Source of the DNA: Pseudomonas sp. dw_358
Lineage (GTDB): Bacteria > Pseudomonadota > Gammaproteobacteria > Pseudomonadales > Pseudomonadaceae
Assembly: GCF_018449655.1 (NCBI RefSeq)
Contig: NZ_JAAVUX010000018.1
Span: 1 to 64,000 of the forward strand
Length of the DNA stretch: 64,000 bases
Reading direction: 5' to 3'
Both the position numbers and the translations under genes were made by a program. Below the pieces are notes generated by a model. That model did no database searches. It was given only the letters and a program-made list of their open reading frames with translations, and was not told where the DNA came from. Below are positions 53,067 through 62,823 of this stretch, piece after piece. Each line of letters begins with the position of its first letter. Position 1 is the first letter of the stretch.

Positions 53067-54536
53067 ATGTACGACGAATTGATCCAGGCCCTGCTGCCCC
53101 GCGAACCCGCCCAGTTCATCGGCGGCCAATGGCACCCCGGCCGCGAGACCCGCGACGTCCTGAACCCGGCTGACGAGCGCGTGATCGGCGTAGTTGCCGA
53201 GGGCGATGAGCACACGGCCGAACTGGCCGTCAGCCATGCCGCCAAGGCGCAGAAAGCCTGGGCACGTCTGGGTCTCGCAGCGCGCGCCGACCATCTGCAG
53301 CGTCTGCTGGAGCAGGTACAGAGCAACGCCGAGGGCTTGGCTCGCCTGCTGGTCACCGAGCAAGGCAAACCTATCAAGGAAGCGCGTGCCGAAGTGCAGA
53401 TGGCCCTGACCATGTTGCGCTATCACGCCGGCCTGGGCTTTCGCCAGACCGGCCAGGTCATGGCCTCAGGCACGCCGGGCCGAACCATCAGCATCCGTGA
53501 AGAACCCTACGGCGTCGTCGCCGCGATCATCCCCTGGAACTTCCCGCTGGCCATGTTCCTGCGCAAGGTGGCCCCGGCTATCGTTGCGGGCAATGCCATC
53601 GTGGTGAAACCGAGCGAAAACACGCCGCTCTCGTCACTGGCCATGGCAACCCTGTGCCAGCGCGCCGGCATCCCGGCGGGCGTGGTCAGCGTGGTCACCG
53701 GCCCCGGCAAATCCTTGGGCGATGCGTTGGTCCGTCATCCTAAGACTCAACTGGTCACCATGACCGGCTCCACCCGTGCCGGCGTGCAGATCTTGCAGGC
53801 TGCTGCCGAGAAGGTAATCCCCGTCTCCCTGGAACTGGGTGGCAAGGCGCCGTTCATCGTCATGGCCGATGCCGATCTCGAGCGTGCGGCCAAGGATGCT
53901 GTGGCCTCGCGCATGACCAACTGCGGTCAGGTGTGCATCGCCAACGAACGCACCTACGTCCACGCCTCTGTTCATGACCGTTTCGTCGAGGCCGTGGTGC
54001 GCGAGGTCCAGCACCTTAAACTTGGCAACCCGCAGGATGACGGTACCGATATCGGGCCCAAAGTCAGTGCGGCCGAACGTGATAGCGTCAACGCGCACCT
54101 CAAGCGCGCGCTGGAGCAAGGCGCGAAGATCGCCTTTGGCGGCTCACAGACCTTACCGGCCGGGCTGGAGAAAGGATACTGGGTCGCACCGACAGTACTG
54201 ACCGGCGTGGGCGCCGACGCTGATGTGCTGCGTGCCGAAGTGTTCGGGCCTGTATTGCCGATCGTGGCGTTCGAGCATGAAGAACAAGTCATAGAGTGGG
54301 CCAACGACAGCGAGTACGGCTTGAGTGCCTACGTCTACACCCAGAACCTGGGCACGGCCATGCGCCTGGTAGACGAACTGGAAAGCGGCGAGGTCTATGT
54401 CAACCGGATCGGTCCGGAAGAAATCAACGGTTTCCATGCGGGCTGGAAACGTTCGGGACTGGGCGGCGATGATGGCGAGCAAGGTTATCGCACCTATGTG
54501 CGCACCAAAGTGACCTACCTGGATTACAACCGGTAA
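53067..54536 (+). CDS. NAD(P)-dependent aldehyde dehydrogenase (AldA-like)
   Basis: The 489-residue enzyme has PWNFPL, the NAD-binding GSTRAG, general base LELGGKAPF and the catalytic cysteine in NCGQVCIANER. Its C-terminus GFHAGWKRSGLGGDDG is close to E. coli AldA (lactaldehyde/glycolaldehyde dehydrogenase). It oxidises small aldehydes to acids. It is monocistronic, ends in a strong terminator, and is probably controlled by the divergent LysR. Confidence 0.88.
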   Translation: MYDELIQALLPREPAQFIGGQWHPGRETRDVLNPADERVIGVVAEGDEHTAELAVSHAAKAQKAWARLGLAARADHLQRLLEQVQSNAEGLARLLVTEQGKPIKEARAEVQMALTMLRYHAGLGFRQTGQVMASGTPGRTISIREEPYGVVAAIIPWNFPLAMFLRKVAPAIVAGNAIVVKPSENTPLSSLAMATLCQRAGIPAGVVSVVTGPGKSLGDALVRHPKTQLVTMTGSTRAGVQILQAAAEKVIPVSLELGGKAPFIVMADADLERAAKDAVASRMTNCGQVCIANERTYVHASVHDRFVEAVVREVQHLKLGNPQDDGTDIGPKVSAAERDSVNAHLKRALEQGAKIAFGGSQTLPAGLEKGYWVAPTVLTGVGADADVLRAEVFGPVLPIVAFEHEEQVIEWANDSEYGLSAYVYTQNLGTAMRLVDELESGEVYVNRIGPEEINGFHAGWKRSGLGGDDGEQGYRTYVRTKVTYLDYNR

Positions 54537-54543
54537 GTGACCA

Positions 54544-54574
54544 CCGCCCCCACACTGCAACCGTGTGGGGGCGG
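54544..54574. terminator. Terminator hairpin
   Basis: A 12-bp stem (CCGCCCCCACAC with GTGTGGGGGCGG) and 7-nt loop sit between the aldehyde dehydrogenase and the convergent saccharopine-dehydrogenase-like gene. Confidence 0.75.
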
Positions 54575-54584
54575 CGGCCGAGGG

Positions 54585-55757
54585 TCAGCCCTCCACGCTG
54601 AAGCGCAAGCCGACATGGGCGGTCAACCGCGCCACCAGTGCTTCGTTCAAGGCCGAAGCCGGTGTCCAGCACCCGCCCGGCGTGCGGGTCTGGTCCACGT
54701 CGAAGGCCAGGGTCAACGCCGATTCGGCAAGCATTTTCGAGGTCGACAGGTAGCCCGGGTCCTCGTCACAGCTCACCGAAGCCCGCAGTACCTGGCCGTC
54801 GCCCAGCTCGGCGATGAACAGCAGATCATAGAACCCCGCCTCCATTTCTGCCTGGGTCGGGCCTTGCCCTGGCTGCGGATGGCCGCCTTCGTTGAAGGAG
54901 AAACCTTGCAGGCTCGGCCCGGCATCGGCGGACGGCGCGCCAGGCAGCATCAGCATTTCGTCGTACTGGAAAGCATCGCCCCACGGCTGGCCCAGCATCA
55001 GGTTACTGCGGTGCACGGTCTTGGGGTTGATGTCGGCCATGATGAACGGCCCAACCCACGTGCCGGCCAGTTCGTCTTCATAAGGCGTCTGGCCATCGGG
55101 TTGTGCAACCCCCTTGAAGCCGGCGGTGTAGGCAAACGGATCCGCCAGGACAGCCGCCACTGCCGGGTCCCTGGCCACGGCCTCTTCGGTCGCGCCGACA
55201 CTGGCAAAGGTACCGCCAGACAACACACCGTGCATGGCTCGCACACGACCGCGAACACGATGGGCGTAGCGGCCGAACTGACCCAGAGCCTGTTGCTGGG
55301 CAAACCACACGCCCAGGTCGAACGGCACCGAGTCGAAACCGCAGGAGAACACCAGTCGGGCACCGCTGGCGTTGGCGGTGGCCTGATGGGTGGTGATCAT
55401 CTCGGCAATCCAGTTCGGCTCGCCGCAGAGGTCGACATAATCGGTGCCGAGTTCCGCGCAAGCAGCCACCAAGGCGCTGCCGTAGCGCTGATAAGGCCCG
55501 ACCGTGGAAATCACCACCCGCGTGCGCGCCACCAGGTCACGCAAGGTGGCCGGCTGGCCGGCGTCGGCCTCGATCAACTGCACGCCGCTGTCGGCGGGCC
55601 AACTGCCGCGTATCGCCTGCAGCTTGCTCAGGCTGCGCCCGGCAATGGCCCATTTCAGTTGGCCATTGCCATAACGGCCTTGCAGGTAGTTGGCCACTAG
55701 CTGACCGGTGTAACCGGTGGCGCCCAGCACGACGACATCAAATTCTTTCTGGCTCAT
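54585..55757 (-). CDS. Saccharopine dehydrogenase-like/trans-acting enoyl reductase family protein
   Basis: The 390-residue protein has an N-terminal Rossmann motif VVVLGATGYTGQLVANYL, then GPYQRYGSALVAACAELGTDYVDLCGE and CGFDSVPFDLG. These are typical of the family that includes the mycobacterial trans-acting enoyl reductase. Pseudomonas members are mostly uncharacterised. ATG 55757 (MSQKEFD) is preferred to one three codons upstream. It is divergent from the LysR gene at 55866. Confidence 0.8.
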   Translation of the reverse strand: MSQKEFDVVVLGATGYTGQLVANYLQGRYGNGQLKWAIAGRSLSKLQAIRGSWPADSGVQLIEADAGQPATLRDLVARTRVVISTVGPYQRYGSALVAACAELGTDYVDLCGEPNWIAEMITTHQATANASGARLVFSCGFDSVPFDLGVWFAQQQALGQFGRYAHRVRGRVRAMHGVLSGGTFASVGATEEAVARDPAVAAVLADPFAYTAGFKGVAQPDGQTPYEDELAGTWVGPFIMADINPKTVHRSNLMLGQPWGDAFQYDEMLMLPGAPSADAGPSLQGFSFNEGGHPQPGQGPTQAEMEAGFYDLLFIAELGDGQVLRASVSCDEDPGYLSTSKMLAESALTLAFDVDQTRTPGGCWTPASALNEALVARLTAHVGLRFSVEG

Positions 55758-55865
55758 GGTACGCAAAGGCTCCGGGGCACGGGTTGAGAGGCCGCCAATC
55801 TAACAGCCCCTCTCACCCATGATTAGAGGCTATGATGGCCATGCACTTATAACCCTGAGGCATCA

Positions 55866-56771
55866 ATGGTGGGCGAGTCCCTTAACGACCTGAACGCGTT
55901 CCTGCTGGTGGCCCGCGCGCGCAGCTTTACCAAGGCCGCGGCGCAGATGGGTATCTCGCAACCGGCCCTGAGCCGCATCATCCGCAAGCTGGAGGCACGC
56001 CTGGGCGTGCAGTTGCTGACCCGCAGCACCCGCAGCGTGGCACCCACCGATGCCGGGCTGCGCCTGATCGAAACCGTGGAGCCGCACTTCGACGGCATCG
56101 AAGCCGGCGTCGCCGAGCTGCGCGAGCTGGGTGGACGGCCGGCCGGGAGCCTGCGCATCACCTCGCTGGAGCACGCGAGCAAGACCGTACTGGCCCCTGC
56201 CCTGTGCCAATTGATGAGCGACTACCCCGAGATCAATGTGGAGATCAGCAACCATTACGGTCTGGTGGACATCGTCGCCGAGCGCTTCGATGCCGGCATT
56301 CGGCTGGGCGAACAGCTGGCCAAGGACATGATCAGCCTGCGCATCGGCCCGGATTTCCGGCTGATGGTGGTGGGCGCCCCGTCCTATCTGGCGCGCAGGG
56401 GGCGCCCGCGTACGCCCCATGACCTGATCCACCATCGGCGCATCGACTTGCGCCTGCCCACCTCCGGCGGGATGTGGTCGTGGCCGTTCAGCAGGAACGG
56501 TCAAGAGATCAAGGTGCGCGCCGAAGGGCAGCGGGTCTGCAACAACCTGCCGCTGATGGTCGACCTGGCCCTGGGTGGGCTGGGCCTGACCTGTGTGCCG
56601 GAGCACTACGTGGAGGACGAACTGGCCAGTGGACAACTGGTGCAGGTACTGGACGACTGGTGCACCGTCGAACGCGGTTATCACCTTTACTACCCCAGTC
56701 GCCGCCAGATGAAGCCGGCCTTTCGCTTGCTGCTGGATATCCTCCGCGGTCAGAATGCCGCAGCCAGTTGA
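55866..56771 (+). CDS. LysR-family transcriptional regulator
   Basis: The 301-residue regulator has an HTH (NDLNAFLLVARARSFTKAAA, then SQPALSRIIRKLEARLG) and a substrate-binding domain (ITSLEHASKTVLAPALCQLM). It is divergent from the saccharopine-dehydrogenase-like gene across 108 bp and probably regulates it. Confidence 0.87.
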   Translation: MVGESLNDLNAFLLVARARSFTKAAAQMGISQPALSRIIRKLEARLGVQLLTRSTRSVAPTDAGLRLIETVEPHFDGIEAGVAELRELGGRPAGSLRITSLEHASKTVLAPALCQLMSDYPEINVEISNHYGLVDIVAERFDAGIRLGEQLAKDMISLRIGPDFRLMVVGAPSYLARRGRPRTPHDLIHHRRIDLRLPTSGGMWSWPFSRNGQEIKVRAEGQRVCNNLPLMVDLALGGLGLTCVPEHYVEDELASGQLVQVLDDWCTVERGYHLYYPSRRQMKPAFRLLLDILRGQNAAAS

Positions 56772-56833
56772 ATGTGTGGAAGAAAGCCCCCACCTATGAA
56801 CTGAACACCTTTCCATGACCCTAGGAGTCTCCC

Positions 56834-57115
56834 ATGCCTAAAGCCACTGCCCGTCACATCCTGGTTTCCAGCGAAGACAAATGCAACGAACTCAAAACCC
56901 AGATCGAAGGTGGCGCCAGCTTTGCCGACGTGGCCAAGGCCAACTCCAGCTGCCCGTCCAGCCGTCAGGGCGGTGACCTGGGTTCGTTCGGTCCTGGCCA
57001 GATGGTCAAGGAATTCGACACCGTGGTCTTCAGCGCGCCACTGAACGTGGTGCAAGGCCCGGTCAAGACCCAGTTCGGCTACCACCTGCTGGAAGTGACC
57101 AGCCGTCAGGACTGA
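56834..57115 (+). CDS. ppiC: Parvulin-type peptidyl-prolyl isomerase
   Basis: The 93-residue single-domain parvulin has ARHILVSSEDKCNELK, GGASFADVAKANSSCPS, GGDLGSFGPGQMVKEFD and the C-terminal TQFGYHLLEV, matching E. coli PpiC (Par10). No signal peptide, so cytosolic. It has its own terminator. Confidence 0.93.
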   Translation: MPKATARHILVSSEDKCNELKTQIEGGASFADVAKANSSCPSSRQGGDLGSFGPGQMVKEFDTVVFSAPLNVVQGPVKTQFGYHLLEVTSRQD

Positions 57116-57144
57116 TCCCTGCACAGTGCTGAACCGCTGTAAAA

Positions 57145-57174
57145 AAAACGGCCCACCTTCGCGTGGGTCGTTTT
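57145..57174 (+). terminator. Rho-independent terminator after ppiC
   Basis: AAAACGGCCCAC pairs with GTGGGTCGTTTT (one G-U) around a CTTCGC loop and ends in a T-run. Confidence 0.9.
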
Positions 57175-57238
57175 GTTTGCATGACTATTCGCGCATGATG
57201 GGGGCACGTTTCCTACCGACGGGATAGCCATACACTCC

Positions 57239-59101
57239 ATGCGCACGGTTTTCGCCTCCCTTCTGCTGACGATGCTTGCGTTCATCGCCCCGGCTGCGTT
57301 CTGCCTGCCGCTGCATGCCCTGACCGTCTACGGCGAAGCGCCGCGCTACCCCGAGAACTTCCAGCATTTCGACTACGTCAACCCGGATGCGCCCAAAGGC
57401 GGCAGCCTGCGACGCTCAGCGGTGGAACTGGGGCAGTTCGACCACATGCTGCCTTACATCGACAAAGGCACCGGCGTGTCGCAAATCGACGGCCTGGTGT
57501 ACGCACCGCTCGCCGTCCGTTCGCTGGATGAGCCCTACACCGTCTACGGTCTGGTGGCCGAGCGCATGGAGCGCGCCGCCGATGGGCTGTCCCTGCGCTT
57601 CTACCTGAACCCCAAGGCACGCTTCGCCGACAACACACCCATCACCGCCCAAGACGTGGTCTACACCTACAACCTGTTGATGACCCAGGGCAGCCTCAAG
57701 TACCGCACCGAGTTCGCCGACGTGGACAAGGTCCAGGTCGAGTCGCCCGGCGTGGTGCGCTACGACTTCAAGAACGCCGATAACCGTACCCTGGCACTGG
57801 ACCTGGCGACCCTGCCAGTGTTTCCCGAGCACTGGTGGAAAACCCGCGATTTTGCCGACGGCGGCGGTTTTGAAGCGCCCTTGGGCAGCGGCCCGTACAA
57901 GGTCGGCAAAGTGGACAACGGGCGCAGCATCACTTTCGAGCGCGACCCGAACTGGTGGGGCAAGGACCTGCCGGTGAGCCGCGGCATGTACAACTTCGAT
58001 CACTTCGGCATCGAGTATTTCGGCGACACCGACGTCGCCCGGCAGATCCTGCGCGGCGGCGGCTACGACTACAACCGCGAGTTTTCCGCCACCGGCTACA
58101 CCATCGGCTACGCCAGCCCGGCCCTGGATGACGGCCGCCTGCAACGCGCCCACCTGGCCAGCGCCGGGCTGCAGGCGTCCCAGGGCTTTGTCTTCAACCT
58201 GCAACGGCCGATGTTCCAGGACCGCCGCGTGCGCGAGGCGATTGCCCTGCTCTGGGACTTCGAATGGACCAACCGGCAGATGATGCGCAATATGTACCTG
58301 CGCCAGCAGAGCTACTTCTCCAACAGCCCGCTGGCCGCCACCCAACTGCCCGGCAGCGATGAACTCAAGCTTCTGGAGCCTTTGCGCGGGCAGATCCCCG
58401 ACGAAGTCTTCACCCAGGTGTTCAAGGCGCCGCACACCGACGGCAGCGGCCTGATCCGCGACAAACAGCTGCAAGCCCTGGCCCTGCTGGAGCAGGCTGG
58501 CTGGCACCCGGACGGCGACCGGCTGGTGAACGCCAAGGGCGAGCCGCTGGCCTTCACTTTCCTCAACGCCCAAGGCGGCTTCGAGCGCCTGCTGCTGCCA
58601 TGGAAGCGCAACCTGGCGCAGATCGGCATCACCCTGGACATTCGCCGCATCGATTCGGCCCAGTACCTCAACCGCCTGATGGCCCGCGACTACGACATGA
58701 TCGTCACCGGCTACCCGGTGTCCCCGGCGCCGGGCAACGAGCTGTACAACTATTTTGGCTCCAAGGCCGCCAACGACCCCGGTTCGAGCAACTACATGGC
58801 GTTGCAGAACCCGGCGGTGGACAGCCTCATCGACGGCCTGGTGCGCGCCCGTACCCAGCCACAGATGGCGCTCTACGCCCATGCCCTGGACCGCGTGCTG
58901 CAATGGAACTATTACTGGATACCCAACTATTATCCCCCCGGCACCTCGACCGTGTGGTGGAACCGCTTCGGTATCCCCGCGACACCGGCCAGCAATGACG
59001 AGGCGCCGGAAACCTGGTGGGAAATCAGCCCGCAAGCGCTGACCAACGCACAGATGGCGCTCCATGGGCAAAAGCCCCTCGCACCGCCCAAGGAGCCCTG
59101 A
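57239..59101 (+). CDS. yejA: Peptide-type ABC substrate-binding protein YejA
   Basis: The 620-residue SBP_bac_5 protein has a signal peptide (MRTVFASLLLTMLAFIAPAA to FCLP), then HALTVYGEAPRYPENFQHFD. NPDAPKGGSLRRSAVEL and GSGPYKVGKVDNGRSITFER are YejA signatures. In E. coli YejABEF imports peptides including microcin C. The stop overlaps the yejB start by one base. Confidence 0.9.
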   Translation: MRTVFASLLLTMLAFIAPAAFCLPLHALTVYGEAPRYPENFQHFDYVNPDAPKGGSLRRSAVELGQFDHMLPYIDKGTGVSQIDGLVYAPLAVRSLDEPYTVYGLVAERMERAADGLSLRFYLNPKARFADNTPITAQDVVYTYNLLMTQGSLKYRTEFADVDKVQVESPGVVRYDFKNADNRTLALDLATLPVFPEHWWKTRDFADGGGFEAPLGSGPYKVGKVDNGRSITFERDPNWWGKDLPVSRGMYNFDHFGIEYFGDTDVARQILRGGGYDYNREFSATGYTIGYASPALDDGRLQRAHLASAGLQASQGFVFNLQRPMFQDRRVREAIALLWDFEWTNRQMMRNMYLRQQSYFSNSPLAATQLPGSDELKLLEPLRGQIPDEVFTQVFKAPHTDGSGLIRDKQLQALALLEQAGWHPDGDRLVNAKGEPLAFTFLNAQGGFERLLLPWKRNLAQIGITLDIRRIDSAQYLNRLMARDYDMIVTGYPVSPAPGNELYNYFGSKAANDPGSSNYMALQNPAVDSLIDGLVRARTQPQMALYAHALDRVLQWNYYWIPNYYPPGTSTVWWNRFGIPATPASNDEAPETWWEISPQALTNAQMALHGQKPLAPPKEP

Positions 59102-60174
59102 TGCCCGCCTACATCGCCCGTCGCCTGCTGCTGATCCTGCCGACCCTGGTGATCATCCTGCTGGTCAATTTCGTGATCATCCAGGCCGCCCCCGGTGGCC
59201 CGGTGGAACAGGCCATCGCCCACCTGCAAGGCCTGGGCGGCGCCGCGGCGGGCGACGGCGGCGGCGACCGCGCCCAAGGCGCGGCACAAGGCACCTCCCG
59301 CGCCAGCCGCGGTCTGGACCCGAAACTGATCGCCGACATCCAGCGCCAGTACGGCTTTGACAAACCCGCACCGGAACGCCTGTGGTTGATGCTCAAGCAC
59401 TACGCCGTACTGGATTTCGGCGACAGCTTCTTTCGCGGCGCCAAGGTCACCGACCTGATCCTGCAGAAGATGCCGGTGACCTTGTCCCTGGGCTTCTGGG
59501 CCACCCTGATCACTTACCTGGTGTCCATCCCGCTGGGAATTCGCAAGGCCGTGCGCCATGGCAGCGCATTCGATATCTGGAGCAGCAGCGCCATCGTCAT
59601 CGGCTACGCCATGCCGGCGTTTCTGTTCGCCATGCTGTTGATCGTGCTGTTCGCTGGCGGCACCTCGCTGAATTGGTTCCCGGTGCGCGGGCTGGTGTCG
59701 GACAACTTCGACCAGTTGAGCCTGGTGGGCAAGCTGGCCGACTACTTCTGGCACCTGGTGCTGCCGGTGACCTCTTTGGTGATCGGCGGCTTTGCTACCC
59801 TGACCATTCTCACCAAGAATTCGTTTCTCAACGAAATCACCCGCCAGTACGTGGTGACCGCGCGGGCCAAGGGCCTGAGCGAGCGGCGCGTGCTCTACGG
59901 CCACGTCTTTCGCAACGCCATCCTGCTGGTGGTGGCCGGGCTTCCCCAGGCCTTCGTCAGCGTGTTCTTCGCCGGCTCCCTGCTGATCGAAGTGATCTTC
60001 TCCCTCGACGGTCTGGGCCGCATGAGTTACGAGGCAGCGGTGGCACGGGACTATCCAGTGGTGTTCGGCTCGCTGTTCATCTTCACCCTCGCGGGCCTTT
60101 TGATGAAGCTGATCGGCGACCTCTGCTACACCCTGGTGGACCCCCGGATCGACTTTTCAGCGAGGAACGCCTGA
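59101..60174 (+). CDS. yejB: Peptide ABC permease YejB
   Basis: The 357-residue permease of the DppB class has helix 1 (RRLLLILPTLVIILLVNFVI), a long periplasmic loop with a Gly/Ala/Ser-rich stretch (about residues 45-65) and the EAA-type loop TARAKGLSERRVLYGHVFRNA. It overlaps yejA and yejE starts by single bases, which implies tight translational coupling. Confidence 0.92.
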   Translation: MPAYIARRLLLILPTLVIILLVNFVIIQAAPGGPVEQAIAHLQGLGGAAAGDGGGDRAQGAAQGTSRASRGLDPKLIADIQRQYGFDKPAPERLWLMLKHYAVLDFGDSFFRGAKVTDLILQKMPVTLSLGFWATLITYLVSIPLGIRKAVRHGSAFDIWSSSAIVIGYAMPAFLFAMLLIVLFAGGTSLNWFPVRGLVSDNFDQLSLVGKLADYFWHLVLPVTSLVIGGFATLTILTKNSFLNEITRQYVVTARAKGLSERRVLYGHVFRNAILLVVAGLPQAFVSVFFAGSLLIEVIFSLDGLGRMSYEAAVARDYPVVFGSLFIFTLAGLLMKLIGDLCYTLVDPRIDFSARNA

Positions 60175-61190
60175 TGCTGTCCAGTATCAGCCAACGCCGC
60201 CTGCAGCGCTTTCGCAGCAACCGTCGCGGCTGGTGGTCGCTGTGGCTGTTCATCGGCCTGTTCACCCTGTGCCTGGGCGGCGAACTGATTGCCAATGACA
60301 AACCCCTGGTGCTCAAATACCACGGCAGTTACTACTTTCCGGTCTTCAAGCGCTACACCGAGCAGCAACTGGGCGGCGAACTGCCCTTCCAGCCCGACTA
60401 CCGCAGCGAGTACGTGCGCCAGTTGATCGCCCGTGGCGGCGGCTGGATGTTGTTCCCGCCGATTCCCTTCAGCGCCGACACGCCCAACTACGACCTGCTC
60501 AAACCCGCACCCAGCCCGCCCAGTGCCGAGAACTGGCTGGGCACCGATGATCAGGCGCGGGACGTGTTGGCCCGAGTGATCTTCGGCGCCCGGGTGTCGA
60601 TCCTGTTTGCCCTGGCCTTGACGGTCATCAGCTCGTTGATCGGCATTGCGGCCGGCGCCCTCCAAGGCTACTACGGCGGCTGGATCGACCTGATCGGGCA
60701 ACGCCTGTTGGAGGTCTGGTCGGGGCTGCCGGTGCTGTACCTGCTGATCATCCTGTCGGGTTTCGTGCTGCCCAACTTCTGGTGGTTGCTGGGCATCATG
60801 GTGCTGTTTTCCTGGCTGGCGCTGGTGGACGTGGTGCGCGCGGAGTTTCTGCGCGGGCGTAGCCTGGAATACGTCAAAGCGGCGCGGGCGCTGGGCCTGA
60901 CCGACCGCAAGATCATCCTGCGGCATATCCTGCCCAATGCCATGAACGCGACCTTGAGCTACCTGCCGTTCATATTGACCGGCGCCATCTCGACCCTGAC
61001 CGCGCTGGATTTTCTTGGCTTCGGCATGCCCGCAGGCAGTGCGTCGCTGGGCGAGTTGATCGCCCAGGGCAAAACCAACCTGCAAGCGCCGTGGCTGGCC
61101 TTGACTGCCTTTTTTACCTTGGCGGTGGTGCTGTCGCTGCTGGTGTTCATCGGCGAAGCGCTGCGCGATGCCTTTGATCCCCGTGCCTGA
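60174..61190 (+). CDS. yejE: Peptide ABC permease YejE
   Basis: The 338-residue DppC-class permease has a long N-terminal periplasmic insert (NDKPLVLKYHGSYYFPVFKR) characteristic of YejE, GTDDQARDVLARVIFGAR and the coupling loop AARALGLTDRKIILRHILPNA. The start overlaps the yejB stop. Confidence 0.92.
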   Translation: MLSSISQRRLQRFRSNRRGWWSLWLFIGLFTLCLGGELIANDKPLVLKYHGSYYFPVFKRYTEQQLGGELPFQPDYRSEYVRQLIARGGGWMLFPPIPFSADTPNYDLLKPAPSPPSAENWLGTDDQARDVLARVIFGARVSILFALALTVISSLIGIAAGALQGYYGGWIDLIGQRLLEVWSGLPVLYLLIILSGFVLPNFWWLLGIMVLFSWLALVDVVRAEFLRGRSLEYVKAARALGLTDRKIILRHILPNAMNATLSYLPFILTGAISTLTALDFLGFGMPAGSASLGELIAQGKTNLQAPWLALTAFFTLAVVLSLLVFIGEALRDAFDPRA

Positions 61191-61203
61191 CCTGGAGCGC
61201 TCA

Positions 61204-62781
61204 ATGATTCATAACCTCATCGAGATCCGTGACCTGAGCGTGGGCTTCAACGGCCAGCAGGTGGTCAGCAAGGTCTCGCTGGACATCCCCGAGGGCCAGT
61301 GCGTGGCGCTGGTGGGCGAGTCGGGCTCGGGCAAATCGGTGACCGCCCATTCGATCCTGCAACTGCTGCCCACCGTCGGCCTGCAGACCACCGGCAGCAT
61401 CCGCTTTCGCGGCCAGGAAATGCTCGGCGCCAGCGGCAAGATCCTCCGGCAGATCCGTGGCAACCGCATCGCCATGATCTTCCAGGAGCCCATGACCTCG
61501 CTCAACCCACTGCACACCGTGCGCAAGCAGATCGGCGAAACCTTGCTGGTGCACAAGGGCCTGAGTGGCAAGGCGGCGTTGCAGCGCACCGTCGAGTTGC
61601 TGGAGCTGGTGGGTATCAAAAACCCCGAGCAGCGCCTCAAGGCCTACCCCCATCAGCTGTCCGGGGGCCAGCGCCAGCGGGTGATGATTGCCATGGCCCT
61701 GGCCTGCGAGCCGGACCTGCTGATTGCCGACGAGCCGACCACGGCGCTGGACGTGACCGTGCAGCGGCGCATTCTTAAGCTGCTGAAGTCGTTGCAGGAG
61801 CGTCTGGGCATGTCGCTGCTGCTGATCAGCCACGACCTCAACCTGGTGCGCAGCATCGCCCAGCACGTGTGCGTCATGCGCGCCGGTGAAATCGTCGAAC
61901 AGGCCGCCAGTGAAACCCTGTTCTGCACGCCGCAGCATCCCTACAGCCAGCTGTTGCTCGACGCCGAACCGGCGGGTGAGGCCCTGCCCAGGGACGATCG
62001 CGAGGCGGTGCTGGAGGTGGACCAACTGAAGGTCTGGTACCCCATCGGCGGCGGCCTGTTTCGCGGGCCTCGGGAATACGTCAAGGCCGTGGACGGCATC
62101 AGCCTGTCGTTGCAGCGGGGCAAGACCCTTGGCATCGTCGGCGAGTCCGGTTCGGGCAAGTCGACCCTCGGCCAGGCCATCCTGCGCCTGCTTGACTCCG
62201 AAGGCGGCATCCACTTTCAGGGTCAGGCCTTGCAGGGTTTGAGCAACGACCAGATGCGGCCTTGGCGCAAGCACTTGCAGGTGGTCTTTCAGGACCCGTT
62301 CGGCAGCCTCAGCCCACGGCTGTGCGTGTCGCAGATCATCAGCGAAGGACTGGAGGTGCATGCACAGCTCGACGCCGGCCAGCGCGACGCCGAGGTGATC
62401 CGCGCCCTCGAGGAAGTCGGCCTGGACCCGGCCACACGGTTTCGTTACCCCCACGAATTTTCCGGCGGCCAGCGCCAACGTATCGCTATTGCCCGCGCGC
62501 TGGTGCTCAAGCCGGCCTTGATCCTCCTGGATGAACCGACCTCGGCGCTGGACCGCACGGTGCAGAAACAAGTGGTCGCCCTGCTGCGCCAGTTGCAGGA
62601 GCGCCACGGCCTGACCTACCTGTTCATCAGCCACGACCTGGCCGTGATCCGCGCCCTGGCCCATGATGTGATTGTGGTCCGCGACGGCCAGGTGGTGGAG
62701 CGCGGCGCCAGCCATGACCTGTTCGAGGCACCCCGGCATCCCTATACCCAGGAGTTGCTACGGGCGGCGCATGTGGATTGA
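61204..62781 (+). CDS. yejF: Peptide ABC ATPase YejF (two ABC domains)
   Basis: The 525-residue protein carries two fused ATPase domains. Domain 1 has GESGSGKS, LSGGQRQRVMIAMALAC and LIADEPTTALD. Domain 2 (from about residue 285) has GESGSGKST, FSGGQRQRIAIARALVL and ILLDEPTSALD. This is the standard YejF layout. GGAG precedes ATG 61204. Confidence 0.93.
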   Translation: MIHNLIEIRDLSVGFNGQQVVSKVSLDIPEGQCVALVGESGSGKSVTAHSILQLLPTVGLQTTGSIRFRGQEMLGASGKILRQIRGNRIAMIFQEPMTSLNPLHTVRKQIGETLLVHKGLSGKAALQRTVELLELVGIKNPEQRLKAYPHQLSGGQRQRVMIAMALACEPDLLIADEPTTALDVTVQRRILKLLKSLQERLGMSLLLISHDLNLVRSIAQHVCVMRAGEIVEQAASETLFCTPQHPYSQLLLDAEPAGEALPRDDREAVLEVDQLKVWYPIGGGLFRGPREYVKAVDGISLSLQRGKTLGIVGESGSGKSTLGQAILRLLDSEGGIHFQGQALQGLSNDQMRPWRKHLQVVFQDPFGSLSPRLCVSQIISEGLEVHAQLDAGQRDAEVIRALEEVGLDPATRFRYPHEFSGGQRQRIAIARALVLKPALILLDEPTSALDRTVQKQVVALLRQLQERHGLTYLFISHDLAVIRALAHDVIVVRDGQVVERGASHDLFEAPRHPYTQELLRAAHVD

Positions 62782-62823
62782 ACAGGGCAGCCTCAACCCC
62801 CCCGAAAAGAGGACAAAAACAAC

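Noticed and set aside
54585..55757. Authentic saccharopine dehydrogenase of lysine metabolism
   Set aside because: The motifs fit the broader enoyl-reductase-like family, and no lysine gene is near, so no specific lysine role is assigned.
57416..59071. 551-codon minus-strand open frame opposite yejA
   Set aside because: No recognisable motif, and yejA on the other strand has signal peptide and family signatures.
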